NCBI RefSeq assembly: GCF_020283565.1
Contig: NC_060063.1
Coordinates: 39,456,635-39,520,634 of the forward strand
Direction: 5' to 3'
From: Trifolium pratense
Taxonomy: Eukaryota > Streptophyta > Magnoliopsida > Fabales > Fabaceae
DNA: 64,000 bases
This document shows positions 13,515 to 25,890 of the stretch, in pieces (within the stretch, counting starts at the first letter, position 1; each line of letters begins with the position of its first letter). A program made the translations under genes and the position numbers. Under the pieces are notes generated by a model that did not search any database, was not told the origin of the DNA, and saw nothing but the letters and a program-made list of their open reading frames with translations.

Positions 13515-16500
13515 CACTTACGAAACCATGAATTGATGTTTGTTTAAATTCATGAATTCAGTTTTAATATGATTAAAACAGTTAATAAAAGATTAATATC
13601 GAGTAATTAAAATTTGACGGTTGTTTGTGTATAAATTGGATGATTAACATTGAAACGGCTCCGGAATCCGACACTTGTATGGTGGAGCATGCGATATGTT
13701 GATTGTCCTAAGGTTACACGAACAAGAACGGTCAATACTTACATGTGATGTAAGTTTTGTGTATGAATTGGGTAATTAACATTGAAACGGCTTCGGAATC
13801 CGACACTTGTATGGTGAAGCATGCGATATGTTAATTGTCCTAAGGTTACACAATCAAGAACGGCCATAAACTTATATATGATATAAGTAACCGTAATGCA
13901 AAATGGTGTATGTGATATACCGTTAGTAATTTCGTTAAAATTATTATGAAAGTTATTCAATTAAAGCGAGCCGTGTTCATTTGTTTCGGAATCCGACATT
14001 TGTATGGTGAAACAATGACATGTTGATCAATTGGATTGAATTTGGTCATAAGGAATTTTGACGGCATGAAAGGGTTGCACAAATGTTGTGTCATTAAAAT
14101 TAGGATTTGCAAAACGTATCAAGTGTTGATGCGAAAAGTAGATGATAAATATATTTAATTTTGAAATCGTTTCAAAATTCTAGAAATATCTTTTAAAATT
14201 GTTTTAAAAGATAATATCATCAATTTTGGAAATATTTTATTCAAAAGGGTTTTGATTAAATAATTTTCCATATTTGACAAATATATTTAATTATGAAATC
14301 GTTTCAAATCTCTAGAAATATCTTTTAAAATTGTTTTAAAAGATAATATTACCAATTTTGGAAATATTTTATTCAAAAGGTTTTGATTAAATAATTTTCC
14401 ATATTTGGAGAATTGTCAAAAGATTTAATTCTACTTTAAAATAATGTTATTTATTTTAGCAAATTTTGATTCGAAATATTTAATTGTGAATTAAATATTT
14501 GAATCAAACTTACCTGATTTGATCAATCGCCGGATTTAATTAATTATGAGACTTTAATAATAATAAAGTTTGTTTGTTATTATTATATTTGATGATCGGT
14601 TATGGCCTTAGTTTATTTATTTTATTGCATTTGGTTTTTAAATACGGCCTGCGTGTCGTGCCTTATCTCTATTCTCTATATTCTCTTCTCATCCACTCCC
14701 TCGTATGTAAAACGAGTATTCTTTTATATTATTATGTAATATTATGAAGAAGAAGAACAATGGAGGTCAACCTTGGAGATCATGCTTGGAGAAGTATAGA
14801 TCGTTTTAGGTTAGATTAGGTTCTCTCATTGGCTTGGGAGAACAAATGCGCTATGGGCCATAACTGTTTCATTTTATTATATTATGTATGTTGATGCATG
14901 TTATGAATGGAGTGACGTCATTGTATGTAAGCCGTGGTAAGGTGAGATCAAATTAATTATAAAAGCCCTCAAAGGAATTAATATTAAGTTTTATTGCTTT
15001 CCAACGAATAGCGCCCTTCAAGATCAATATCGATCAATGTAGGTTTTGCCAACGCGAAGTGCATTGTCAATATTGATAAGTTGCGGTGAGGTAATTTATT
15101 TATCCGATCGCTATTTAATGGGTCTAACTTAACTAAAGAAAATATAATAAGATTATATGACTTTAGAAGCAAGTATTGGGTCATTCCATGTGATGGATTA
15201 GAATAAGTGTTATTCACCCAATAGAGAGGATATGAGAGTTGTATGAGATACAATTGGAAAGGAGTTTCCTACCTAAATAACTAAGTTTTGTGTAATCAGC
15301 CCAACGCTGACTTAAAACGAAGTGAAATATGGATCTCATTCTCACTAGAAAATCTTCCAACGGGATTTTCCGAATCAAATGTCGAGGGTCATTTGTTTTG
15401 AGTAAAATAGTGAGAGAGCGTATTTAATTAAAGACCAAATTAAATATGATTTAGTCATAATATCTTACATATCTTTGTAATTAGAATTTCGAAATACAAT
15501 ACATATTAAGTTGTCCTTATGAAGGACAAGATTTTCAGAAAGGAGTTTCTGTATTGGTACAAATTGAGAATTGTTCTCAAATGCGAGAAAACTATAAGTC
15601 TTGAACTATAAACTGTGAACAACCTACCATAACTAGATTGGAAAAGGGATACTTGTTAGAAGCATCAAGTTGACGTCTAGATATAGAATATATAATAAAT
15701 GATGTGATCATTTAATCTCAAGTAAGATCCTTTTGAAAGAACTTTAGAGTATGATAAATTTCTCAATGGATCAAAAAGTTGGTCATAGGATCAATCTAAC
15801 AAATTATAATGGAATAGATATAGACAAAATTGTTTTGAATATCTACCGGAATTTGTTGAGTTGAATGAGAATTAATTTGCACTATCAAAGATTTGAGATA
15901 TAATATAAATAAGATTTATATTCCTCTTATTTGAATAGTACAAAATGGTTGTCAAAGTAGAACGGCTATGGTTAGACCATTAAATAAAAATGACGTAAAT
16001 AGTTCTTGGAAGAGTCAAACCAAAAGTATGAAGTGAGACTTCAATAATGCACATATTGTTATAGAAAGTCAAAATTTCTATTTCTACATCAAAAGTATAT
16101 GATACAAGATGTTGAATCTCAATTTTTCGAAAATAGAGATGCTTAAAGAATTAGAACATTGGCTATAATTTTAAGTCAACCCATATCTAGAATGAAAATT
16201 GTTTCATTGATAATGAGAGCTTATGCAATGACTTAAAATCGAGTTTGAAATGGAACACAATAATTGTTATTGAATTCCATCTAGTAATAGAAGTAGCAAT
16301 TGTATATCTTGTATTGACAATATATGAATTGTAGCCTTAAATGATAAGACAAGTAATGGTCCTATCATTTAAGCAAAGTTTTCTATACTATTACTCCAAG
16401 TCAAGTAATGGACTAGGGTTCCATGGTCTTGATAGGGTTATCTATAACAATCGTGATAAGAGCCAAATATGATTTGGACCTTAAATATATCAAGAGCATT

Positions 16501-17370
16501 GTTGTTTAGTACAAATATTCGATGTGTCAATAAAATAACGCATGACCTATTTGAACAATATACATGAGATGTATGTCGACCACTAAACATATTTTGTATA
16601 TTGAGTTTATTTTACTTCATTAACATTGATGATTAAAATCATTAGATGTTGGTAGGTGTATGACACCAATTAGAAATCTTTGAATTTGTCAAAGAAATTC
16701 AACAATGAAGAAAATAGAACTCGACAAAAGTATTTAAGTTATATGAATGAGTCATATCAGTAAATACTTAATTAAAAGACTATAATAACTATTTTATCAC
16801 ATCATGTTTGACATGATTTAAGGATAGTTTAATTATATATTGACTCTTTCTATAAATCTCTTTACTTATAATTAATCTTCACCCACAATTAGTTCCCTTT
16901 TAAAATGATCATAAAGACACCATATGCGATATGGAGGTAAGAGTACCAAGTTTGTCTTTATGAGAATTTTGGATTAAAATTTATTAGATAAATCTAATTC
17001 CAAATGAATGAATGAATGAATAAGTGGAAATATCCTAAAGAAAGGGATATTGGTCCTATATCACTCTTAAGGACAAAAGGTTGTTTTGTTGCTAGGTTTG
17101 AAACATTCCTCTAGTGGGAGTGTGTCTCTAAAAGAGACAGTGGGAGTGATATAGAACTTGAATAAATTCAAGTACCACAAAACATATTTATTTAAAAGGG
17201 AATGCAAACCGGTTCCTCAAGGTTGTTGAAGAACCATTGTTTTAAAGTTGCACAAATCCAAGATAAGTCTAACATATCACATATGGCTACAAGGTATGGT
17301 TTTATCATGACTCAGCAATGTGATATGATTCTCATGGAAGATGAGTCTTTGACTTTCTAAAAGGTCGTAA
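13515..17370 (+). other. Non-coding 5' interior of the Copia-like element
   Basis: AT-rich, no gag frame seen. It holds imperfect direct repeats, e.g. the phrase cggaatccgacacttgtatg at about 13663 and 13796 with a third variant near 13986, and a duplicated segment aatatcttttaaaattgttt at about 14184 and 14317. These look like tandem growth of a decayed leader/gag region. Confidence 0.6.
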
Positions 17371-17379
17371 GACGATCTA

Positions 17380-18576
17380 GATTATGAGAAGTGGCTAAAT
17401 GCCATGAAATCTCATACAGAATCCATATACACTAACCTTATGTAGATAATGGTTATGTCTTCAAGATGAGTAAGACTCATACGATGAAAGTGACTATTCT
17501 TTTTGAACACTGATATGGATGGTATTAAGAATACCTTATAATATTTGATTGCTTCTGCTAAATGTTGTACTACATGTTTTGGTAGATGGATAACAAAGTT
17601 GCATTCCTTAATTGGAATGACCTCATATATATGCGTTGGACATATACGTAAGGGTTTTGTTGATCCAAATGATGCTAGAAAGGTATATAACTTGTAGCTA
17701 TCTAATTTTGATTAGATAGAGTTCTCAGAAAATTAAATTATTGTTTGTTCCTTTTATGAAGTTTTATGAAAACAAATTAACAAGGACAAACCTATCTAAC
17801 TTTGATTAGATCGAATAAATTTGAATATTTGTTCCTTTTGAAAGTTTTGTGGAAAACAAATGAAGGACAAATATAAATCTTGTGCATACAAAGTTTTAGT
17901 GGGAGTGATAATATCTGATATCATATTAATCATCAAGACATTTTTCTTATACATGTGAGACATGACTAAGAAAATAACTCTTGATGAAACACTTAGGCAA
18001 GAATTCCTAAAGAGTTAGGAATAACCTATGTACCAAAATTGAAATTAGTGTTTGACACTAACTTACCTTCAAGAATATCCCTAAGGACCTTAAAGGAACT
18101 AAGGCCTATTTCTTGAAATAGATAGGTATGGGAAGGATCATTATAAGGAAGTTATAATGAAGGAAGTTTCCATACCAATGTATTGTATATCATGGCTGAA
18201 TACAAGCATTGAAAGCTATAAGATAAGCTTCGTAATATGTTTGTTTCAGTTAAATAAGTTGAGTATTTAAGATTGGATCGTTTGGCTCATGATTGAGCTA
18301 AAGATATGTTTCCGGTGTTACAAGTCACATTAATCACATTAGTGATGGTAATAGTTTAATCTTGCAAGAACACTTGAAAATAGATCTCACCGACGATTCA
18401 TGAATATACTTAGACACTTATATATTTCGATAGAGATCGAAATAGAACGTTGGAAGATACGTAAGATACCAACATAGGAAATAGTTCCTTATCCACTAAC
18501 AAAGCCTCTTGCGCAGTTGAAGCGTGATGGGCATACTAAGTCTATAGGTATTAAGAGAAACCTAGATTGGCTTTAG
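17380..18576 (+). pseudogene. Relic of Copia RT and RNase H
   Basis: Short stretches in shifting frames recall Copia pol. About 17380-17430 reads DYEKWLNAMKSHTESIYTN (RT start region, usually W..AM..E..S...N). About 17586-17632 reads MDNKVAFLNWNDL (family motif MDVKTAFLNGDL). About 18492-18576 reads PLTKPLAQLKRDGHTKSIGI and ends at a TAG, like the C-terminus of Copia RNase H. Stops and shifts between these rule out a working protein. Confidence 0.7.
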
Positions 18577-18577
18577 T

Positions 18578-18590
18578 GCTAGTGGGAGAT
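18578..18590 (+). other. Polypurine tract
   Basis: Purine-rich gctagtgggagat directly before the 3' LTR (18591), as in plant Copia elements, where it primes plus-strand DNA synthesis. Confidence 0.8.
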
Positions 18591-20130
18591 TGTTGGAGTA
18601 AGCCCTAAGAGCCAATCTATTTTCATAGTATTTGCTTTAGGAGTTTGAATATAAATATGGCATTTCTTTATTATATTTGTAAGGTTGCAAAATAATGAAG
18701 TCCCTAGAATAGAAAGTCCGTTTAATAATTAAGTGTGACTTAATCATGAGATAATATTAAACATAAGGACACTATTCTTAAAGTATCCGTAGTCGAGCTT
18801 TAAGGTAAAGGGGATAACCTTAAAGCATAAAGACTATTATGAAGATAGACTGATGATCACATCTCATGGATCATGGGATAAGGAGTTATCAAGTCTTGAC
18901 GTAGGTATAAATATTAGGAGTAATATTTATACTGGATTGACCCGCTATGAGAGTACTACATGCAAAGTTATGCAAAGTGTCATAAGTTACTCTCATGGTG
19001 ATAATGGTGTAAACCGCCCTTAGACCTGAAACCACTTTGTACCCTAGATGTGGAGTCAAGTACTTTGTTGCTGATCTAACGTTGTCCGTAACAGGATAAC
19101 CATAAAGGCAGTTGATGGGTACTTCACAAAGCATGCTGAGGGACAGTAGTGACCTAGATGGAATTTGCCAATCCTGCATAACAGGATAAATGTCATGGGC
19201 CCAATATTGAACTGGACAAAGATGACACCAAGTATGTTTTGTGTTCAATATAGACATAAAGGGCAAAGGGGTAATTATACACACTGATATTATCACAAGA
19301 GGTTATGTTTAGATCACATGTTAATTTCTCGTAACTTGAGTAGCAGTGATGTGTTGCTAGATACCGCTCACTGTTTATTGTAATAAATAGTGATTTATTA
19401 TAATTGTCAATGTTACGGAAACCTACAGGGTCACACACATAAGAACAATCTAGTGAGATTGGAACACCGTAAGGTACGGTGCACCTTGGAGAAATAAGGA
19501 AATATGATAAGGGTATTATGGTAATTAAAATGAGCATTACATCATATGGTATGATGTAGCAAGAAGGGGGTGCAAATATGTACTAGACATATTTACATGA
19601 GAATGGCGCCCACTATAGCCCATTTAGTTAAAAGGGCTTTAGTGTAATTTTGCCATGGCAAGTGGTTCTATAAATAGAACCCTTGTGGTAAGGAGAAATA
19701 GTTACACACTTTTGTTACTCATTCTCATGAGCCTTTGTTCTCTCCTCTCTTGAGAAACCCTAATCACCTTTCTAGAGTTTTTGTGAAAAACCCTAATCCT
19801 TATTTTGTGCCTCCTTTCTCCTAACCCTTCAAACCATTGGAGCTAGCACTCCATTGAAGGTTGTTGTTCGTGTGGACTGGCTAGAGGCGTTATACCTTTA
19901 ACGCTTGTGATCAAATTCGTTGGTGACTTGGTGGTGACCTTGTTCGTGACGGTTCGAGGTTCTTGTTCGTGACCTTGTTCGTGATTCGAAGTGTTCGATA
20001 GCCGTTCGTGATTTAAAGGGAGTTTTCGAACCAAAAGGTAAAACTCTAAACACAATTCATGACCATTCGTAAGGATCACAAAAGGAAAATTTTAAAATTC
20101 CGCTGCTTTTATCGTATCAATTTTCCTTCA
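18591..20130 (+). repeat. 3' LTR of the Copia-like element
   Basis: 1540 bp, the same length as the 5' LTR. The three open frames inside have translations identical to those of the 5' LTR, and the visible start and end agree base for base. It is followed by the tcaat duplication and then by LINE ORF1 sequence. Confidence 0.93.
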
Positions 20131-20287
20131 TCAATATCCAATGGATGAAAGAATTTGAACAAATACAGACCATGTGAAGATTGCTTTACTGACATACCCT
20201 TCACCGGCCTCCATTTTATTTGAACAAAGAATTTGAATTTTATTTTCTGTTTTATGTTTTTGTTTGGTCTATTTTGTCACTATTTTA

Positions 20288-20965
20288 GAGCATTCACAAT
20301 GGAGCACTCCATTTTTGAGTACTTAAATGGTCCCACATGGACATATCATCAATTTATTATTTTTTTAATGATAGTACCTAATAGGTACTCAACCCCTCCA
20401 ATGGAGCATTTCTTAAAAAGTTCTAAAATGGGTCTCATCAATAACTTCACATCATTACAATATATTTAATTATCTATTTTATAATATAAATTGATTGAAT
20501 TAATGATAAAATTACAAAATTATTATGGACTATTTTTTTTTATAATTCGAAAAAATAATTAAAATTCAAAATTTAATTTAAAATAATATTGCCAAATTTT
20601 AAGAATTACATAATTAAAAAATAATTTCAAATAATTAATAAAATGGTAATTTTGAGAGGAGTAGAATCCTTCAATTTGGTTTTGATTTATATGATAGGAG
20701 TATTTATTTTTTTTTCCAACGGTAAAAAGAAACAAACAATGACTACCAACGTCTATATATGGTTGACATTAAATTTTTATGCGAATTTAAAAATTGTGAT
20801 TTTTTTATTTTTGAATATATTAAATAAAGTGGGTCCCATAAAAAGAAGAGAGAGTTCTTATATTAGAAGTGGTACCTATTAGGTACAAAAATGTGTTGGG
20901 CTCCAATGGTAGTACCTAATAAGTACCATGAGTGCCTAATAGGTAATACACCATTGGAGATGGTC
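20288..20965. mobile_element. Harbinger/Tourist-like MITE, copy 1
   Basis: 678 bp. Ends GAGCATTCACAATGG and (complement of right end) GACCATCTCCAATGG, flanked by TTA (20285-20287 and 20966-20968). Subterminal zones carry repeated gtacctaataggtac-type palindromes. A second copy in opposite orientation lies at 47775-57830, split by a LINE. It has no transposase; the 78- and 79-codon frames inside are not genes. Confidence 0.85.
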
Positions 20966-20968
20966 TTA

Positions 20969-21826
20969 GCTACTTCTAGTTCTCTATGTTTAACGTAGGT
21001 GTTAATTATTATTTAAATATCATGCATTTATATGCAACTATGTCTAACTAATTTATTAAAACTGAGATGTGAATTTAAAAGCTAATTTGGATTCGGTAGT
21101 TAATTTGTATACTCAATTTTTAAACTAGTTTTCTGTATCAGTTTTTAATAAGAGTGAAAATTAACTAAGCTATAAATTAATAGCGCGACAGTGTGAATTT
21201 ATACCGGATAGTAAAAACTGAACATTAATTTTAAACACCGCAACAACTCTTTAAAGTTAATTAAATTATATTAATTTTCAAAAAGTATTTTATAAACAAC
21301 GAGTGAGCTACATCAAAGTATAGTACAACTCAACAGCTCGACAGTGTGAGACTTGTGTTTTTAAATCAATATAATTTTGTGAAAACTGAATCTTTTATTA
21401 ATACGAATTAAGTATTGAATCCATTGAAGCAATTAAAATTCACATCCCGATTATTAAGTCATATTATCTTAAATACAGTATAATTAATTATTTAAAGAGT
21501 TTAATTGTTATGCACCGTCAGTGTAAGGATTCTTTACGCATGCATTCAATGATGTCTTGCCACATCATTTAATGAACATGACACATCATGTGTTTTTAAA
21601 TACCATACATGATGTGTTGATATATAATTAGACGTGTGTAAAATAATTTTACACTGACGGTGCATATAAATTAAATTCTTATTTAAAACCTCTTTTTAAT
21701 TAATATCTAGCCTTAACCTTACAACATATTAAAAACATAAGCGAAACATTGAAAAAATAGTCTCTGTAGGATCGATAATCTTTTATAACTACACGATATA
21801 TCTGTACACTTGTAGTAATATCACCA
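20969..21826 (+). repeat. 3' part of the Athila 5' LTR
   Basis: Resembles the reverse complement of the LTR at 60105-61468 in several phrases: atgtctaacta, ttcggtagtt, agtttttactatc/gatagtaaaaactgaacatta, and actacacga...tgtacacttg. It ends ...tcacca ten bases before the primer site. The first roughly 500-700 bp of a full LTR are missing here; they may be to the left of the MITE and LINE. Confidence 0.65.
21498..21678. mobile_element. Short MITE with gcaccgtcagtgtaa ends
   Basis: About 180 bp inside the Athila LTR. Inverted ends share the block ttaattgttatgcaccgtca / (complement) tttaatttatatgcaccgtc followed by gtgtaa. The interior has a partial palindrome around acacatcatgtg / acatgatgtgt. 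The exact target duplication is unclear because the flanks are also partly inverted. The likely superfamily is Mutator-like, by resemblance only. Confidence 0.65.
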
Positions 21827-21835
21827 ACAAGTTTT

Positions 21836-21853
21836 TGGCGTCGTTGCCGAGGA
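21836..21853 (+). other. Primer binding site (tRNA-Asp type)
   Basis: TGGCGTCGTTGCCGAGGA, two changes from the TGGCGCCGTTGCCGGGGA site usual in Athila/Tat elements. It fixes the LTR/interior boundary and the plus orientation. Confidence 0.8.
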
Positions 21854-21925
21854 CTAATTTAGTCGATTTTCGCTACTTAGTTTTTAATCTGTAACGATTA
21901 GGGCAACCCCTTTTACTTAGGTTGT

Positions 21926-23293
21926 ATGCCCAGTACTCGTACCTCCGAGGAACCATTGGAACAACCTATCCCTAAAATAGAGCGTTACATTAATTTACAA
22001 CGTTGAATCCACGAATTTCAAAAACAATTTAACCCCATACCTATGGCTCAACGCGAACGTCCTCTCAAGGACTATGCCATCCCCTCTGAAGAGGAACCTC
22101 ATTCGAGTATCGCGCCCCCTACCATCAAAGCAAGGAACTTCGAATTGAAACCTGCGTTGTTGCAAATCGTGCAACAAAACCAATTCTCTGGTTCCCCTAC
22201 GGAGGATCTGAACCTCCACTTGTAAGTGTTTGTGCAGTACGCAGACACGATAAAAGCCAATGGTGTCGAACCTGAAGCAATACGACTCCGTCTTTTCCTG
22301 TTCTCTTCAAGAGACATGAGCTAGAGCTTGGCTTCAAGCTTTACCTACAAACTCCATCACTACATGGAACGAATTAAAGAAGCAATTCTTGGCCAGATAT
22401 TTCCCGCCAAGCAAGACAGCTATGTTAAGAGCCCAAATCAACGGATTTAGGCAAAAAGATGGAGAATCACTCTTCGAAGCTTGGGAAAGATACAAGGATA
22501 TGATGAGACTCTGTCCACACCACGGTTTAGAACAATGGCTTATAATCCATACCTTCTATAATGGGCTGCTATATAACACTAGACTTACCATAGATGCAGC
22601 CGCCGGCGGAGCGCTGATGGATAAACCTTACCAAGAAGCCACCCAGCTTATAGAAAACATGGCCCAAAACCATTATCAATGGGGAAGCGAACGCGCTGCC
22701 ATAGAGAAATCCCAGACGAAAGGTGGAATGTACGACGGCATAGACCAAGTCAATGCAAAAGTAGAAGCCCTTTCTCAGAAATTGGAAAGTTTAACTCTAC
22801 CAGCTACCGTAGCTGCAGTGCAGCCAAACTGCGAACTAAGTGGAGTTCCTGGACATATACCCTATGAATGTCAACTACTTGTCGGACTCGACCAAGTAAA
22901 CTATGTCCAAGGGAACCCTTACTCCAATAGTTATAATCCTGGTTGGAAGAACCATCCTAATCTCTCTTACAAAAATAACAATGCCCTATTTACCCTAGTC
23001 AAACACCTCCAGGTTTTCAAAAGCAAATGGGACAACAAGCTGCAACCCAGCCACCTAAAAAATCTAACTTTGATCTGATGATGGACAAATTCCTAAACCA
23101 AAATATTCATACGAATGAATTAGTGAAACAACTGTCAAACAAAGTGGACGCACTAGCCACCCATAACAAAATGTTAGAAACACCAATTTCTCAGGTGGCA
23201 CAACAACAAGCAGCTCTTTCCGCTCCAGCGGTACTTTCCCAAGTCAACCTGAACCAAACCCCAAAGGGCATGCGAATGTCATACGTGCTATAG
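21926..23293 (+). pseudogene. Athila gag (broken)
   Basis: Capsid-type gag of the Gypsy element. An ATG at 21926 soon meets a stop. Open parts at 22043-22225 and 22389-23078 hold the gag signature (FRQKDGESLFEAWERYKDM, CPHHGLEQW, FYNGLLYNTR, LIENMAQNHYQW). A degenerate knuckle CELSGVPGHIPYEC lacks the second cysteine of the usual CxLCxGxH form. The rest runs out of frame to 23293 (a coiled-coil-like QLSNKVDALATHNKMLE). At least two stops and one shift break it. Confidence 0.8.
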
Positions 23294-23397
23294 TTACTAG
23301 AAGTGGGAAAGAATTAAAAGGACCAGCCGATCCTAGAATCAAAAACCCTGTTAGCACTAAGAAAACCAGCGAGGAAGATAGGAATAGTGAATCTCCA

Positions 23398-24166
23398 ATG
23401 AAGACTGTAGGAGAATCTGAAAATCCCCAACCAAAAGACAAGGAGGAAACAATAGAAAAGAATCCACCTGCTACACCTCCTATTTACAAACCACCTATCT
23501 CATTCCCTCAAAGATTGATTAAATCAAAAACGGAAGGTCAATTTAAGAAATTTGTGGAAATTCTGAAGCAACTCAACATAACCATACCCTTCTCAGAAGC
23601 CATAGCGCAAATGCCAACTTACTCTAAGTTCCTTAAGGAAATTCTTTCAAACAAGAGGAAACTTGATGAAGATAGTACAGTAGCACTTACTGAAGAGTGC
23701 AGTGCCATATTCCAAAACAAGATGCCACCTAAACTAAAAGACCCGAGGAGTTTCTCAATCCCTTGTGTAATAGGCAACTACGTAATAGATAAAGCATTCT
23801 GCGACTTAGGAGCTAGTGTTAGTCTCATGCCCCTATCAATTAGCAAAAAACTAAACTTAAGTGATCTCAAACCTACTAGGATGTCCCTCCAACTAGCCGA
23901 TCGTTCGGTTAAATACCCGTAAGTATCTTAGAAAACATTCCAGTAAGAATCGACCAGCTTTATATCCTTATAGATTTTGAGTAATGGACACCACGGAAGA
24001 CTCATGCATCCCAATCCTTTTAGGAAGACCATTCTTAGCCACTGCATGTGCCATAATAGACGTAAAGCGAGGGAAACTTACACTAGAAGTAGGTGAAGAG
24101 AAAATCGAATTTATTCTTTCTAAGTTCATTCAAACTCTCGCCGTCGAAGACACTTGTTATCCATAG
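23398..24166 (+). pseudogene. Athila aspartic protease region (broken)
   Basis: Open parts at 23398-23922 and 23984-24166. The first carries FPQRLIKSKTEGQFKKF (the conserved gag-protease linker of Athila elements) and the protease site DLGASVSLMP, with the D-x-G-A core. The second holds the family phrase PILLGRPFLATACAIIDV. A frame break near 23920 separates the two halves, so no active protease is expected. Confidence 0.82.
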
Positions 24167-24359
24167 ACATAATAGATGAGTGTGTTAAAGAAATAGAGAA
24201 AGAATTACCTCAAGAGGCGGAGATCCTAAAACATCCTATAGATGAAGACAATAGTTTAAAAGAAGATCCACTGCTAGTGCCTAGTCTCACGCCCGAACCT
24301 AAACAACCCTCGCTAGAACTCAAACCGCTACCTAAAAATATTAGGTATTAATATTTAGA

Positions 24360-25890
24360 CAAAGATATGAGTCGTCCAGTCATAGTAAATGTTGACCTAA
24401 ATCTCATAGAAATAGAAAAATTATTAGATGTCTTAAGAAAATATCATGCCGCCTTAGGGTGCAACATCTCAGACTTAAAAGGAATATGCCCCTCTGTATG
24501 CATGCATCAAATCTTATTATAAGATGATGCAAAGGCTTCGAGAGAACACCAAAGGAGAATAAACCCTATCTTAGGTGAAGTGGTTAGAAAAGAAGTGTTG
24601 AAACTCTTAGACGCATGTATCATATATCAAATATCTGATAGCAAATGGGTCAACTTTATTCATGTAGTACCTAAGAAAGGAGGACTTACAATAGGTAAGA
24701 ACGAGAAAGGAGAGTCCGTACCTAAACGAGTAGAATCAGGCTGGCGTATGTATATAGACTACAGGAAGTTAAACAAAGCAACTCGCAAAGACCACTTTCC
24801 TTTACCTTTTATCGATCAAATGTTCGAGTGTCTAGCTAACCACTCCTATTTCTGCTACCTAGATGGGGGTACTCTGGATTTTTCCAAATTCCAATACACC
24901 TAGATGACCAAGAAAAGACTACCTTCACCTGTCCTGTTGGTACCTTCGCCTATAGACGAATGTTGTTTGGATTGTGCAACGCCCCTGCAACTTTCCAACG
25001 ATGTATGATGGCGATATTCGCTGATTTTATAAACAACATCATGGATGTCTTCATGGACGACTTTTCTGTATATGGAGGAAGCTTCGAAGGTTGCCTCGCA
25101 AATCTAGAATTGGTCCTTTAAAGATGTGTAAAAGTTAACCTAGTGCTTAATTGGGAAAAATGTCATTTCATGGTTCATGAGGGATTAGTGTTAGGACACA
25201 TTGTGTTTAATAGAGGAATAGAGGTGGACAAAGCAAAAATCGAAATAATCGAAAATCTTCAACCTCCCAAAACCATTAGAGAAATACAAAGTTTTTTAGG
25301 ACACGCTGGTTTTTACCGACGATTCATAAAAGATTTCTCTAAAATAACTAAACCCTTAACCGGTCTTTTAATGAAAGACACCGAATTCATCTTTGATGAT
25401 AAGTGTATGGAAGCATTCCAACTCCTTAAGCAAGCACTAATTTCCGCTCCTATTATGCAACCTCCTTATTGGAATGAACTCTTTGAAATCATGTCTGACG
25501 CCAGCGACTACGCTGTAGGAGCCGTTCTAGGTCAAAGAAAAGACAAAAAGCTACACGCTATATACTATGCAAGTCGAACCTTAGATGCGACGCAACTAAA
25601 TTATGCTACCACGGAAAAAGAACTCTTAGGTGTCGTTTTTGCGATTGACAAATTCCGCTCCTATTTAGTAGGAGCTAAAATCATCATTTACATCGACCAC
25701 GCAGCAATCCGATATCTCTTAAGTAAAAAAGATGCAAAATCAAGACTCTTGAGATGGATTCTGCTGCTACAAGAGTTTGACCTAGAAATCAAGGATAAGA
25801 AAGGAACGGAAAATACAGTGGCGGATCACTTATCTAGACTAGATGATATCAAAGAGGAAAGAATCCTAATTAACGATGATTTCCCAAGCG
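24360..25890 (+). pseudogene. Athila reverse transcriptase and RNase H (broken)
   Basis: RT fingers and palm are spread over several frames. 24580-24903 has GWRMYIDYRKLNKATRKDHFP and DQMFECLANHSYFCYLDG. After a shift near 24885 the polymerase centre appears around 25030-25075 as VFMDDFSVYG, the FMDD form of the catalytic box used by this clade. The long frame from 25143 continues with the thumb ([18 protein letters not shown]) and RNase H ([51 protein letters not shown]). RNase H residues look intact while RT is interrupted. Confidence 0.85.

Larger units (their letters stand above)
11962..20130 (+). mobile_element. Copia-like LTR element with identical-looking LTRs and decayed interior
   Basis: 8169 bp with 5-bp target duplication tcaat (11957-11961 and 20131-20135). 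Two 1540-bp LTRs (TG...CA) flank a 5089-bp interior with a tRNA-Met-type primer site after the 5' LTR and a purine tract agtgggaga before the 3' LTR. The interior has no gag or pol open frame, only traces of Copia RT and RNase H. The three longest open frames in each LTR have the same translation, so the LTRs look identical. This points to a very recent insertion of a non-autonomous copy moved by proteins supplied by another element. Confidence 0.9.
10990..20230 (-). pseudogene. LINE 1 ORF1 (DUF4283 + zinc knuckle), split by Copia
   Basis: ORF1 of the minus-strand LINE, RNA-binding by family. The main part (11961-10990) holds GGPWTFDNFTLIVERL, VNFWVQIHNVPVGMM (DUF4283-like) and a CCHC knuckle CFVCGILDHSEDKC, then a hydrophilic tail. 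The N-terminal part lies beyond the Copia element at about 20230-20131, where the minus strand reads WRPVKGMSV and LYLFKFFHPLDIEAV and joins in frame to EAVIKGGPW after one copy of the tcaat duplication. There is no natural start: the LINE is truncated just upstream. The stop TGA overlaps the ORF2 ATG. Confidence 0.82.
6059..20232 (-). mobile_element. L1-type LINE (LINE 1), interrupted by hAT and Copia elements
   Basis: A minus-strand LINE bounded by a 16-bp target duplication ttgaattttattttct (6043-6058 and 20233-20248). Its 3' poly-A is the T run at 6059-6063. Without its two insertions it is about 5.2 kb. It encodes ORF1 (DUF4283-like domain plus CCHC knuckle) and ORF2 (endonuclease, RT, zf-RVT, RNase H-like domain). 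The 5' end falls inside ORF1, so the copy was 5'-truncated on integration. ORF2 has frameshifts near 9525 and 7545. A hAT-like element sits in the RNase H region and a Copia-like element in ORF1; both are younger than the LINE. Confidence 0.88.
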
